Source of the DNA: DASPKS01 sp035628035
GTDB lineage: Bacteria > Bacteroidota > Rhodothermia > Rhodothermales > Rubricoccaceae
DNA: 39,472 bases
Reading direction: 5' to 3'
Assembly: GCA_035628035.1 (NCBI GenBank)
Contig: DASPKS010000242.1
Location: 1 to 39,472, forward strand
Part shown: positions 23,801-31,175 of the stretch, piece by piece
How the letters are laid out: each line of letters opens with the position of its first letter
How positions within the stretch are numbered: the first letter of the stretch is position 1
Position numbers and translations under genes: made by a program
The notes under the pieces: generated by a model
The model's database searches: none
What the model saw: the letters and a program-made list of their open reading frames with translations, nothing else
What the model was told of the DNA's origin: nothing

Positions 23801-26691
23801 AGAAAGGGGTGCAGGCCGACCTCGTCATCCTCAACGAGCACCCCCCCTCCTACGCCGACGAGCTCCAGAAGGCGATCCTCGACGCCATCCAGGCGTCGCC
23901 GGGGCGCAACCTCCAGGGCGCACGCGGCGGCCTCCACCTCCGCCGCGCCGAGCACCTCCCGCCCGAGGACCTCACACTCCTCCTCTCGGTGGCGCGCGTC
24001 GTCGTGGAAGGGACGCTGCCGGAGCTCCCGCTCGACGGGCCGCCGCCCGCGCTGCCCCCGGCTTCCATCGCCCATCCCGCTGTGCCAGAGCGCGAGGCGC
24101 TTGCCCTCCCGGTGGCTTCGTCCGATGGCCGCACCGCGTCGAACGGCTACGGCGCGTTCTCCGAAGACGGCACCGAGTACGTGATCCGCCTGGGGGGGCC
24201 GGGCGAGCCCGACGCGACGCCGCTGCCGTGGTCGAACGTCGTCGCCAACGAGCGCGCGGGGTTCGTCGTCACCGAGGGCGGGAGCGGGTTCACGTGGGCG
24301 TACAACAGCCAGCAGAACAAGCTGACCCCGTGGAGCAACGACCCCGTCAGCGACCCGGTCGAGGAGGCGCTCTACGTCCGCGACGAGGAAGCCGGCGTGT
24401 TCTGGTCGCCGACGCCGCGCCCCGTGCCCGGCCCGGGCTCGTACGAGGTGCGCCACGGGTTCGGCTACAGCGTCTTCCACCACGGCAGCCACGACCTCGA
24501 CCAGGAGACCACGCTGTTCGTCCCGCGCGAGGACCCCGTCAAGGTGATCCGCCTCCGGCTGACGAACCGGAGCGACCGGCCGCGCCGGCTCTCGGTGTTC
24601 CGCTACCAGGCGTGGGTGCTGGCCGACCAGCGGCGGAAGGGCGCGCCGTACGTCGTCGTGCAGGAGGACCGCGCCTCGGGGGTGGTCTTCGCCTGGAACC
24701 GGTTCAATGCCGCCTACGGGGACCGCGTGGCGTTCGCCGCCGCCCTCCGCCCCGGCATCGAGGGGGCCGAGCCCCTCGCGACGGCCGACCGTGTCGGCTT
24801 CCTCGGCCGGCTAGGGAGTCCTGAAAACCCCCAGGCGCTTGCCCGCGCCGCCACGCTCGACGGGCGGGGCGGTCCGGGGCTCGACCCCTGCGCGGCGTTC
24901 CAGGTACCCCTCACGCTCGCGCCGGGCGAAACCGCGGAAGTTGTCTTCCTCCTCGGCCAGGCGACGACGCGCGCCGAAGCCCGCGCGCTCGTCGAGCGCT
25001 TCGACGCACCCCGCGCGGCGGAGGATGCACTCGAAGAGGCCCGCGCGTTCTGGCGTGAGGCGCTCACGGCGCTGCGCGTCGAGACGCCCGAGCCGGCGCT
25101 GAACGACCTCGTCAACGGGTGGCTGCTGTACCAGGCCCTCGCGTGCCGCATCTGGGGGCGGAGCGCGTTCTACCAGAGCGGCGGCGCCTTCGGCTTCCGC
25201 GACCAGCTCCAGGACGCGATGGCGCTGCTCTTCACGCGGCCCGACCTCGCGCGGCGCCAGCTCCTTCTCCATGCGGCGCACCAGTTCGAGGAGGGCGACG
25301 TGCTCCACTGGTGGCACCCCGCCCCCGACGCGCGCCCCTTCGCGGCGACGGGCAGCGTCGGCGCCGGCATCCGCACGCGGTTCTCCGACGACCTCCTCTG
25401 GCTCCCCTACGCCGCCGCCACCTACGTGGAGGCCACCGGCGACGTGGCCGTGCTCGACGAGGAGGTCCGCTTCCTCACGGCGCGGCTGCTCGAAGAACGC
25501 GAGGACGAGGTGTACCTCAACCCCGGCGTGGGCGGTACGGGCTCGGTGTTCGAGCACTGCTGCCGCGCGCTCGACCGCTCGCTCACCGCCGGCCCGCACG
25601 GGATCCCCCTCATCGGCACCGGCGACTGGAACGACGGGATGAACCGCGTCGGCCACGAGGGGAAGGGCGAGAGCGTCTGGCTCGGGTTTTTTCTCTACGA
25701 CCTCCTCGGTCGGTTCATTCCCCTCTGCGAGGCGCGCGGCGAGACCGAGCGGGCCGAGCGCTACCGCGAATACCGCGAGGCGCTCCACGAGGCCCTCAAC
25801 GCCGACGGCTGGGACGGCGCGTGGTACCGCCGCGCGTTCTACGACGACGGCGCCCCGCTCGGGTCGGCCACCAGCGACGAGTGCCGCATCGACGCCATCG
25901 CGCAAGGGTGGGCCGTCCTCTCCGGCGCCGCCCCGCCCGACCGCGCCGCCCGCGCGCTCGACGCCGCGCTCGAACACCTCGTGGACCGCGAGGCTGGCAT
26001 CGTCCGCCTCCTTACGCCGCCGTTCGACAAGACGCCCCACGACCCCGGCTACATCAAGGGGTACCTCCCCGGCGTGCGCGAGAACGGCGGGCAGTACACG
26101 CACGGCGTGCTGTGGCTCCTCCAGGCCCTCCTCGAACACGGCCGCACGGCCGAGGGCGCCGAGCTCCTCGCGATGATCTCGCCCGTGGCCCGCACCGACA
26201 CGCCGGAGGACACCGAGCGCTACCTCGCCGAGCCCTACGCCGTCGCCGCCGACGTGTACGGCGCGACGCCGCACGAGGGGCGCGGCGGGTGGACGTGGTA
26301 CACCGGTTCGGCGGGCTGGCTGTACCGTGTGGTCGTCGAGAGCCTCCTCGGCCTCCGCCTCGAAGGGGGCGACACGCTCGTGATCCGCCCCCACCTCCCC
26401 CCCGCGTGGCCGGAGGCACGCGTGCGCTACCGGCATGGCACCGGGCCTGAGGCCGCAGTCTACGAGCTCACGATCACGAACGCCGGCGGCGCGTCCGTCA
26501 CCGAGGCGACGCTAGACGACGAGCCCGCCGAGGTGGTCGGCGGCGCGGCGCGGGTGCCGCTGGAGGCCGACCGCCGCGCACACCGCATCCACGTCGTGCT
26601 CGGGGCCGGCGGCGGGGTCGAGACGAACGGTCACCCGGCGGCATCGTCCGGGAAAGCGGACGGAGTGCGCGCGCAAAGCGGCTCCGCTTAA
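17890..26691 (+). CDS. Cyclic beta-1,2-glucan synthase (GT84-GH189-GH94)
   Basis: 2,933 residues from the GTG that gives MAEPAENPFNPEAL, the size of known Cgs/NdvB proteins. Domains in order: an N-terminal helical region; membrane segments at about 400-447; a GT84 glucosyltransferase domain with DAD at 618-620, SHDLLEG at 730-736 and RWVRGDWQ at 766-773; more membrane segments at about 811-845 and 932-970; a glycoamylase-like domain from M1309 to about 1580 (MDFSMLYRKERGLL, WSGTMFEYLMP, AHHQGMGLLAL), equivalent to the GH189 cyclisation domain; two GH94-type beta-sandwich modules at about 1600-1880 and 2085-2340; and a C-terminal GH94 catalytic barrel with GDWNDG at 2578-2583. Known enzymes build beta-1,2-glucan from UDP-glucose at the inner membrane, adjust chain length by phosphorolysis and close the ring. 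All key motifs appear present. There is no ATG upstream in frame nearby, so the exact start is uncertain. Confidence 0.93.
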   Translation: MAEPAENPFNPEALAAYARRLAQSHTVNVAPKRLARPTAFLLRDAYRGLPEAYAALAAAARRKQSLTPAAHWLLDNFYLIRDQVRQVREDLPWNYYRILPRLEGGPEHRRPRVFELMRALAAQTDNAVGPRQLLPFAKAYQETAPLLMSELWALPSSLRLVMLQNLGGLAERVVADLAERADAEAWAKRIEAQAEADPAGVVTVLAELAEGRASLSDAFVVSLAGALEGRGAAAVPTLDWLERRMSARGISLDAVRQRETHRQTHRQVSVANAIQSLREANLVEWKDLVETLSVSEAALRHDPAGVYAAMDFATRDRYRHRVEDLARSSPVEESAVAARAVLRATEAAADRPDTDEPVDHVGYWLIGPGQRRLEKELGYRPPLRHRLTRVARRRPALTHFGLLLSWAAVLYAGLVVFLGGTPLTTAEIALAALAAFLPVLDLSVSITNSLLTRVLPPDILPKMGFEEGIPPAYRTLVAVPTLIDGPENARRQIERLEVHALANPDPHLRFALLTDFPDAPAEHQPGDRATLEAARAAVRALNERYRDKLGDKFFLLHRERRWNPSEGVWMGWERKRGKIEELLRLLRDPTEETSYTVFEGDFKAIASGDAFRYLLTLDADTEMPPEAGVDLVRTAAHPLNRPRYNALRTRVVRGYGVLQPRIGIGAEAGHRTRFARVFAGFSGVDPYTTAVSDVYQDLFREGIFTGKGLLDVDAFLTTLDRVLPENRILSHDLLEGLHARAALVTDVVLFDDYPSHYSAFAKRLHRWVRGDWQIFPWLFPVVPAAQGTVRKNPIARAGRWRIFDNLRRSATPPALLLFLVLGWTVLPGPGWLWTLLALGVLAFPIYAPFTSALLTHPRDAVWSSYLRGVIEDTRQSTVQVFLSVVFLAHEAILMTDAIARTLWRLLITKRKLLEWVTAHQAEIRRGRAPGLWLSPLFSLVVLALTLWAAPIDVLLAAPFLVAWAIAPWVADAISRPEERHVHVLEPAETARLRLVARRTWRYFDAFVGPEDHWLPPDNFQEQPFKGRARRTSPTNIGLALLAAQAAYDLGYLTRTDLADRLDAQLSALARLDRHRGHFFNWYTTETATPLPPRYVSTVDSGNLAACLVALRQALLETRDAPWPAPGLADALRDALRALDETLALPRADLTGESTRPVAEAVEALRRALPERFSDVLAERHAQVRALEALADTLVAAAAPLPIRSEADREEFVYWAGQIAGRLTTERAELEHFAPWLLHGDAAGDELKAEALARPGTLGRLLTAVREVLGRDGHLGPAHDALATAEATLSVFLERAEGMAVRAERLAFGMDFSMLYRKERGLLSIGYDADHARLDVNDYGLLASEARLASLIAIGKGDVPVEHWFRLARTTGVPGGEKVLLSWSGTMFEYLMPILLTRLYPNTLLEGSCRAAVAVQRAWGRQKGLPWGISESAYFRLDPELTYQYRAFGVPGLGLDRGLAKHYVAAPYATLLALPVDLEAALANLDALQHEGGYGVYGYYDAIDYTPSRLPPDQPRAVVKTYMAHHQGMGLLALANVLGGAAFQRRFHGAPLVRSVEVLLQERVPREIERVALPEEMGEIEPVETTAVRPAVRHVPVERLYDETPHGALLSNGRHTAFVTAAGAGYSRRAADALTRWRPDPAREDHGAFLYVRDLDSGRVWSAGAQPIAGQPDRYEAWFHLNKVEIARVEDWIETFTEVSVSPEDDVEVRRYTVTNYGDTPRRLELTSYAEVALNDVEADLAHPAFSKLFVETEYVPEHHALLAHRRKRKPDDPERWLFHALADAGLDAVTGPLEVETDRAKFLGRGRTCTNPAALDPGVKLSGTVGAVLDPVVALRRVVEVGPREQVSLAFALGTAASREEALRLADRYDHPDAVQRAVELASVYGLVELQHLGLTGKQALYAQELASALLFAPRALRADERTMVRNRRSQPGLWAYGISGDLPIVLLRIGKVEHMESVRFFLKAHAYWRQKGVQADLVILNEHPPSYADELQKAILDAIQASPGRNLQGARGGLHLRRAEHLPPEDLTLLLSVARVVVEGTLPELPLDGPPPALPPASIAHPAVPEREALALPVASSDGRTASNGYGAFSEDGTEYVIRLGGPGEPDATPLPWSNVVANERAGFVVTEGGSGFTWAYNSQQNKLTPWSNDPVSDPVEEALYVRDEEAGVFWSPTPRPVPGPGSYEVRHGFGYSVFHHGSHDLDQETTLFVPREDPVKVIRLRLTNRSDRPRRLSVFRYQAWVLADQRRKGAPYVVVQEDRASGVVFAWNRFNAAYGDRVAFAAALRPGIEGAEPLATADRVGFLGRLGSPENPQALARAATLDGRGGPGLDPCAAFQVPLTLAPGETAEVVFLLGQATTRAEARALVERFDAPRAAEDALEEARAFWREALTALRVETPEPALNDLVNGWLLYQALACRIWGRSAFYQSGGAFGFRDQLQDAMALLFTRPDLARRQLLLHAAHQFEEGDVLHWWHPAPDARPFAATGSVGAGIRTRFSDDLLWLPYAAATYVEATGDVAVLDEEVRFLTARLLEEREDEVYLNPGVGGTGSVFEHCCRALDRSLTAGPHGIPLIGTGDWNDGMNRVGHEGKGESVWLGFFLYDLLGRFIPLCEARGETERAERYREYREALHEALNADGWDGAWYRRAFYDDGAPLGSATSDECRIDAIAQGWAVLSGAAPPDRAARALDAALEHLVDREAGIVRLLTPPFDKTPHDPGYIKGYLPGVRENGGQYTHGVLWLLQALLEHGRTAEGAELLAMISPVARTDTPEDTERYLAEPYAVAADVYGATPHEGRGGWTWYTGSAGWLYRVVVESLLGLRLEGGDTLVIRPHLPPAWPEARVRYRHGTGPEAAVYELTITNAGGASVTEATLDDEPAEVVGGAARVPLEADRRAHRIHVVLGAGGGVETNGHPAASSGKADGVRAQSGSA

Positions 26692-26743
26692 ACCCCGCCC
26701 GGGCGGCCGATACGTGGGGCGTCCTTCCCCATGGACCGCCGCC

Positions 26744-27073
26744 ATGCCCGCCACCCTTCCCGCTCGGCCCGACCCCGACTGGGTCCACTTCTCGCTCCCG
26801 CGCCAGGCGCGCGACTCCGTCACCAGCCTCCGCGAGGCGCTCGAAGCGCGGTACGAGGCCGGCGGCCTCCGCGCCATCGAGGGGATGGCGCTGTTCACCG
26901 TCCGTACCGACGAGCACATCGAGGGGTACCTCTCCCCCCGTGCCGCCCAGGCGCTGGCTGCGCTCGTGGGGGTGCTCGAGACCGACCTCTCGGCGCCGCC
27001 GCCCGCCGTCCCCTCGCTCAAGCTCGAGGAGGGCGACCGCACGCTCTGGCAGGCCGTCCGCCCCGCCGCCTGA
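26744..27073 (+). CDS. Hypothetical protein
   Basis: 109 residues starting MPATLPARPDPDWVHFSLP; an in-frame start at 26714 is also possible. It has an acidic, mixed helix-and-strand composition (TSLREALEARYEAGGLRAIEG, then FTVRTDEHIEGYLSP and a helix AAQALAALVGVLETDL). There is no signal peptide, membrane segment, Cys or recognisable motif. It begins 52 nt after the glucan synthase on the same strand and could be read through from it, but nothing ties its role to glucan. It ends before a hairpin shared with the convergent membrane protein gene. I do not recognise a family. Confidence 0.65.
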   Translation: MPATLPARPDPDWVHFSLPRQARDSVTSLREALEARYEAGGLRAIEGMALFTVRTDEHIEGYLSPRAAQALAALVGVLETDLSAPPPAVPSLKLEEGDRTLWQAVRPAA

Positions 27074-27101
27074 CTGCCTGCCCGAGCGCGCCCGCCCTCC
27101 T

Positions 27102-27130
27102 CTTCAGCCGTCTGTGGCGGCGGCCTGAAG
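27102..27130. terminator. Bidirectional terminator hairpin
   Basis: CTTCAGCCG pairs with CGGCCTGAAG (one bulged base) across about 10 nt, between convergent genes ending at 27073 and 27134. On the minus strand it is followed by GAGGAGG, on the plus strand by CGCTCAGG, so there is no U-run. Confidence 0.5.
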
Positions 27131-27133
27131 CGC

Positions 27134-27568
27134 TCAGGCCGTCGCGACGGCGAACCGCGGCCAGAGCATGAGGACGAGGAGCACAAGCCACAGGAGGTGA
27201 CCGACTCCAACCGCCATCGCGATGCGGCCCTGCGCGTCGACGCGGCCCGACGCGAGCGCCCGCCACGCCGGCGCGAGGAGGGCGACCTGTACGCCGAGCA
27301 GGAGTGCGCCCAGCCCGAGGCTCGCGTGGTAGATCGGCGAGTACGCCTCGAACCCGCCGCCTAGGAAGAACGCGCCGAGGGCGGTGACGAGGAGCACCGC
27401 CGCGAACACCGTCATCGAGTCCACGACACGCGACCCGACGGTGACCGCGCCCTCCGCGCCGGTTGCGGCGCTTCGGGAGAGCGCGGGCACGGCGAGGGCG
27501 AGGCCGAACCAGGCCGCTCCGGCGACGAGGTGGAGGAGGACGAAGAGCGCGTGGAGGAGCATCTGCAT
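27134..27568 (-). CDS. Four-helix integral membrane protein
   Basis: 144 residues with four hydrophobic segments (about 3-28, 50-72, 80-100 and 115-138). The first contains HxxxxLLHLVAGAAWFGLAL, reminiscent of the helix-1 His and Trp-x-Gly pattern in CopD or DUF2269-type membrane proteins, and another His lies in YHASLGLG (near 80) and in GVGHLLWL (near 120). Those histidines could bind heme or copper, but this is inference. No neighbour gives a pathway hint; a divergent gene for a secreted endonuclease starts 88 nt away. A TATCTTTC element lies 20 nt before the start. Confidence 0.75.
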   Translation of the reverse strand: MQMLLHALFVLLHLVAGAAWFGLALAVPALSRSAATGAEGAVTVGSRVVDSMTVFAAVLLVTALGAFFLGGGFEAYSPIYHASLGLGALLLGVQVALLAPAWRALASGRVDAQGRIAMAVGVGHLLWLVLLVLMLWPRFAVATA

Positions 27569-27588
27569 AGGCGGGAGACGAGAGGGGC

Positions 27589-27598
27589 GTGAAAGATA
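27589..27598 (-). promoter_or_regulatory. Candidate -7 promoter element
   Basis: TATCTTTCAC on the minus strand, 20 nt before the start at 27568. Confidence 0.35.
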
Positions 27599-27630
27599 GT
27601 CCGCAGGGATCAGCCCGGCCGCCTCGCCGG

Positions 27631-27640
27631 TACCTTCCGG
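27631..27640 (+). promoter_or_regulatory. Candidate -7 promoter element
   Basis: TACCTTCCGG, 16 nt before the ATG at 27657 and identical to the element at 10443-10452. Confidence 0.35.
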
Positions 27641-27656
27641 CCCCGCCCCTCGTGTG

Positions 27657-28745
27657 ATGCGCCGCTTCGCCCTCGCTGCCCTCCTCCTCCCGGTGCTGCC
27701 CGCCGCGCAGCCGCAGGTGGTCCTCTTCCCCGGGCAGACCGGCGCCCAGCTCCGCGCCTCGCTCCGCGCGGCCTACCGCCCCGCCGCCCTCAACGGCGAC
27801 AACGACGACCTCTACGCGAGCGTGGACAGCACGCGGGTGGGCGGGCAGCTCGGGGTAGTGTGCGTCTACACGGGCTTCTTCGTCCCGTTCGACTGCAACC
27901 CCTCCTGCGACCCGAGCCAGGACGTGTTCAACAACGGCGCCGGGATCAACCAGGAGCACACGTGGCCGCAGTCGCACCTCAACGGGTCCGGCTCCGCCAT
28001 CGCCGAGCGCGATTTCCACCACCTCTTCCCGTCGAAGGTCAACGTGAACGCGGACCGGGGCAACCTCCCCTTCGCCGAGATCCCCGACGCGCAGACGAAC
28101 GTGTGGTACCGCGACGCGACGAGCCAGACGACCCCGCCCCCGCTCAACGAGCGCGACCAGTGGAGCGAGCTCCGGACGAACGTCTCCTTCGAGCCGCGCG
28201 AGGTCCACGAGGGCACGGTGGCCCGCGCGCTTTTCTACGTCCAGACGATGTACGACGAGGAGACCGACGACGCGTGGTTCACCCCGCAGATGCAGACCCT
28301 CTACGCCTGGCACCGCCTCGACCCCGTCGACCAGGCGGAATACGACCGGACGCACCGCGCGGCGCTGTTCCAGCGATCGGCCTCGAACGAGCCCCTGCCC
28401 AACCCGTTTGTCCTCGACTCGACGCTCGTCCGCCGTGCGTTCTTTACGACCGGGACGGCCATGGAGGAGACACCGCCGGCCGCCTCCGCGCTCTCCGTGC
28501 CCTCCCCGAACCCCTTCCTGGAGGAGACGCGGCTCGTGCTCACGCTGGCGCGCCCGGCCGCCGTACGCGTGGAGGTAGTCGACGTGCTGGGGCGGCGGGT
28601 GGCGGTCCTCCACGACGGCCCCGCGCCAGCGGGCGCGCTCCCGCTCTCGCTCGGCGGGCAGTCACTCGCCCCGGGGCTCTACCTCGTCCGGGCCACGGGC
28701 GCGGGCAGCGTCGTGGTGCGGCGCGTGGTGCGCGCCGGCGGCTGA
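27657..28745 (+). CDS. Secreted endonuclease I family nuclease with T9SS sorting domain
   Basis: 362 residues. The ATG at 27657 is preferred over the GTG directly before it. The signal peptide is about residues 1-18. The endonuclease I domain has the core QEHTWPQSH (H101) and ERDFHHLFPSKVNVNADRGN (D119, H121, H122, N129, R134), a metal-dependent H-N-H-like site that cuts DNA and often RNA. Two nearby Cys (YTGFFVPFDCNPSC) could form a disulfide. The last 80 or so residues are a T9SS type A domain, with the less usual core SPNPFLEET, then VLGRRVAVL and LAPGLYLVRA. It likely degrades extracellular DNA for nutrients. It is convergent with the histidine kinase gene, 6 nt apart. Confidence 0.92.
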   Translation: MRRFALAALLLPVLPAAQPQVVLFPGQTGAQLRASLRAAYRPAALNGDNDDLYASVDSTRVGGQLGVVCVYTGFFVPFDCNPSCDPSQDVFNNGAGINQEHTWPQSHLNGSGSAIAERDFHHLFPSKVNVNADRGNLPFAEIPDAQTNVWYRDATSQTTPPPLNERDQWSELRTNVSFEPREVHEGTVARALFYVQTMYDEETDDAWFTPQMQTLYAWHRLDPVDQAEYDRTHRAALFQRSASNEPLPNPFVLDSTLVRRAFFTTGTAMEETPPAASALSVPSPNPFLEETRLVLTLARPAAVRVEVVDVLGRRVAVLHDGPAPAGALPLSLGGQSLAPGLYLVRATGAGSVVVRRVVRAGG

Positions 28746-28751
28746 ACGCGC

Positions 28752-30533
28752 TCAGGCTTCCCGGGGCACGCCGTCGCCCTCGAGGGGCACGGCCGGCGCT
28801 TCCACCGGCTCGGCCGGGAGGGTGACGGTGAACACGCTCCCCTCACCCTCCCGGCTCTCGACGGCGATCGTCCCGCCCATGAGGTCGACGAGCCCCTTCG
28901 TGATGGCGAGCCCGAGCCCACTCCCCTCGTGGCTCCGGTTGAGCCCCGTCGACTCCTGCCGGAACTCCTCGAACAGCACGGGGAGGAACTCGGCCGAGAT
29001 GCCCCGCCCGGTGTCGCGCACGCGAAGGCGGACCTCCCCCGCGCCCGCCTCGACGCCGACGACGATGCGCCCGGCGTCGGTGAACTTGACCGCGTTCGAG
29101 ACGAGGTTCGAGAGGACGCGCTGGAGGGCCGAGCGGTCGGCGCGCGCGTAGACCCCGCACGGGGGGCCGTGGACGGTGAGGGCAAGCCCCTTCTCCTGCG
29201 CGCGCACGCGCAGCATCGTCGCCACCTCGTGCGCCTCTTCGGCCACGTCCACCCGCTCCGGGCAGAGGATCACGCGGTCGGCGCGGAGGCGGGCGAGGTC
29301 GAGGACGGAGTTGAGCGTGTCGAGGAGCCGCCGCCCCCCACTCTCGATGGGCCCGACGAGGTCGGCGTGCTCGGCGTCGACCTCCTCGGCGAGCACCTGG
29401 GCGAACCCGATGATGGCGGTGAGGGGGGTGCGGATCTCGTGGCTCATGTTCGCGAGGAACGCGCTCTTCAGCCGCGCCATCTCCTCCGCCTCGGCCCGGG
29501 CCCGCTCGGCCTCCTCGCGGGCGGCCTCCGCCTCGATCCACGCCGCGTGCATCGCCGCCTGTCGCTCGAACTCCGGCGTCACGTCGAGGCACACCCCGGC
29601 GACGCGCTCCACCCGCCCGTTCCGGTCGCGCTGGACCTCCCCCCGACAGCGGACGGCCCGCGTGGTCCCATCGTCGTGGGCGAGGCGAACGACGAGGTCA
29701 CCGTGGGGGTGGCCGGTAGTGAGCGCTTTCCAGAACGCCTGGACGGCAGCGCGGTCAGCCTCGTCGGCGCGGGCGGCGAGCGCCTCGAAGGTGGGTAGCG
29801 CCCTGCCCGGGGTCACCCCCGCGATGCGGTACATCTCGTCCGACCAGTACGTCCGGCCGGTGGCCGCTTCCCAAACCCAATTCCCGAGGCGGGCGGTCCG
29901 CTGGGCCTCGGCGAGGTTCGCTTCGCTCTCGACGAACGCCGCGATCACCTGCAGCCGCACCGCCGCGATGAGGAGGAGCACAACGCCGAGCGCGAGGACG
30001 TACGCGGTGAAGAGCGAGCGCCCTACCTCCGGAGCCGGGAGTGCCGTCGTGATCGTGCCCGTGAGGACGAATGCCACCACGAGGTAGACCATGAGTGGGC
30101 GAAGGGTGTGGTGGGCCAGGCTGAGCAGCGTCGTTGCGGCCACGAGGACGAAGAAGTAGCCGACGGCGTAGTCCGGCGAGACGTTGTTGGCGTAGGCCAG
30201 CCCGGCCACCCAGAACGTGTAAGCGTACACGGCCACCTGACCTAGGGCGAGCGCGCGGCGCTGCACGAACGGGCTCACGAACGAGCACGCGAACCCAAGG
30301 AGCGGCCCCACCGTGAGGACGGCCCGCATCCACCAGGGATCGTAGGCGTACGGGTCGTGGAGCGCGTAGAGGACGCCGAAAGCCGGCGTGAGCGTGCCCC
30401 CGATCACGCACATCAGCCGGAAGAGGTACAGCTGGGCCTGGGCATCGCGCGGGCCCGGCGGCCGCGCGAGCGGCTGTGCCACCGACGCGAGCAAGCGGGG
30501 GATTCCCGGGGGGATACGGGGCAGCGCCCGCAT
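28752..30533 (-). CDS. Membrane sensor histidine kinase
   Basis: 593 residues. The N-terminus (about 35-210) has six hydrophobic helices forming an integral membrane sensor (LMCVIGGTLTPAFGVLYAL onward). A PAS/PAC domain follows at about 220-330 (LGNWVWEAATGRTYWSDEMYRI, GVCLDVTPEFERQ), then a coiled-coil Ala/Glu-rich helix, the HisKA domain with phospho-acceptor H365 in FLANMSHEIRTPLTAI, and the HATPase domain with N box LSNLVSNAVKF, G1 DTGRGIS and G2 GSGLGLAI. No receiver domain is fused and no response regulator gene lies in the window, so it is an orphan kinase. It lies 57 nt after folA on the same strand and may share its transcript. The signal sensed cannot be read from the sequence. Confidence 0.93.
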   Translation of the reverse strand: MRALPRIPPGIPRLLASVAQPLARPPGPRDAQAQLYLFRLMCVIGGTLTPAFGVLYALHDPYAYDPWWMRAVLTVGPLLGFACSFVSPFVQRRALALGQVAVYAYTFWVAGLAYANNVSPDYAVGYFFVLVAATTLLSLAHHTLRPLMVYLVVAFVLTGTITTALPAPEVGRSLFTAYVLALGVVLLLIAAVRLQVIAAFVESEANLAEAQRTARLGNWVWEAATGRTYWSDEMYRIAGVTPGRALPTFEALAARADEADRAAVQAFWKALTTGHPHGDLVVRLAHDDGTTRAVRCRGEVQRDRNGRVERVAGVCLDVTPEFERQAAMHAAWIEAEAAREEAERARAEAEEMARLKSAFLANMSHEIRTPLTAIIGFAQVLAEEVDAEHADLVGPIESGGRRLLDTLNSVLDLARLRADRVILCPERVDVAEEAHEVATMLRVRAQEKGLALTVHGPPCGVYARADRSALQRVLSNLVSNAVKFTDAGRIVVGVEAGAGEVRLRVRDTGRGISAEFLPVLFEEFRQESTGLNRSHEGSGLGLAITKGLVDLMGGTIAVESREGEGSVFTVTLPAEPVEAPAVPLEGDGVPREA

Positions 30534-30590
30534 AGAGGAGGGCCAGCGGAAGGAGGGGGCCCGCGGAGTATCGGCTGCGCCCGGGGGGCC

Positions 30591-31172
30591 TTAATCCGCA
30601 TTTCCGCGGCCGCCCGGCCGCGTCCGCACCCACGTCTCGAACCGAAACGCGGGCGTGGCCCCCTCGACCGGGTGCGCCTCCGAGGCGGCGAGCCTGAACA
30701 CCGCCGACGCCCCCTCGGTGAGGTGCTCGTACGGCGGGAAGTAGGTGTCGCCCGTAAAGTCCCCTTCCACGAGGGTCAGCTCCAGTCGGTGCGCGATGGG
30801 GAGCGCCGCCGCGTACACGCTCGCCCCGCCGCCGATGCTCACTTGCTCATGACCCCTGAACGCTGCGAGGGCCTCCTCGAGCGAGGCAAACACGCGCACA
30901 TCGCCGCCCTCGGCCGCGGCGCGGAGGTTAGGAGGCAGGCCGCGCCGCGTGAGGACGGCGTGGGTGCGGCCGGCGAGCGGCCCCCCGAACTGGTGGACGA
31001 GGCTCTCGAACGTCCGCCGCCCCATCACGAGGGGGTGGCCGAGCGTGAGCTGCTTGAACCGCCGGAGGTCCTTCGGAATCCGCCAGGGGAGGTCGAGGCC
31101 GTCGCCGATGAGGCGGTCCCGCTCGGCCAGCGCGGCGACGATCACGATCTCGGGGCCGCCCGCCGTTGCCAT
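30591..31172 (-). CDS. folA: Dihydrofolate reductase
   Basis: 193 residues, a little longer than typical DHFR. It reduces dihydrofolate to tetrahydrofolate with NADPH in the cytoplasm. Visible are the N-terminal strand EIVIVAALAERDRLIG, the substrate loop DLPWRIPKDLRRFK with catalytic acidic residue D35, the NADPH motif VMGRRTFESL, and the second cofactor motif QVSIGGGASVYAAAL. It starts 3 nt after thyA, which regenerates dihydrofolate, so the two genes form the usual thyA-folA pair. The C-terminal tail (RTRPGGRGNAD) is not conserved in the family. Confidence 0.96.
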   Translation of the reverse strand: MATAGGPEIVIVAALAERDRLIGDGLDLPWRIPKDLRRFKQLTLGHPLVMGRRTFESLVHQFGGPLAGRTHAVLTRRGLPPNLRAAAEGGDVRVFASLEEALAAFRGHEQVSIGGGASVYAAALPIAHRLELTLVEGDFTGDTYFPPYEHLTEGASAVFRLAASEAHPVEGATPAFRFETWVRTRPGGRGNAD

Positions 31173-31175
31173 CGC

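Noticed and set aside
16348..24492. A minus-strand open frame of over 2,700 codons across the glucan synthase
   Set aside because: Only its last part (16348-17724) resembles a protein family. The rest is the antisense image of the GC-rich synthase gene, with Arg/Glu/Val/Leu-rich sequence typical of such shadows.
26675..26706. Small hairpin AAGCGGCTCCGCTT and the palindrome CCGCCCGGGCGG at the synthase stop
   Set aside because: Short arms and no T-run; in DNA this GC-rich such palindromes arise easily, so no terminator is called.
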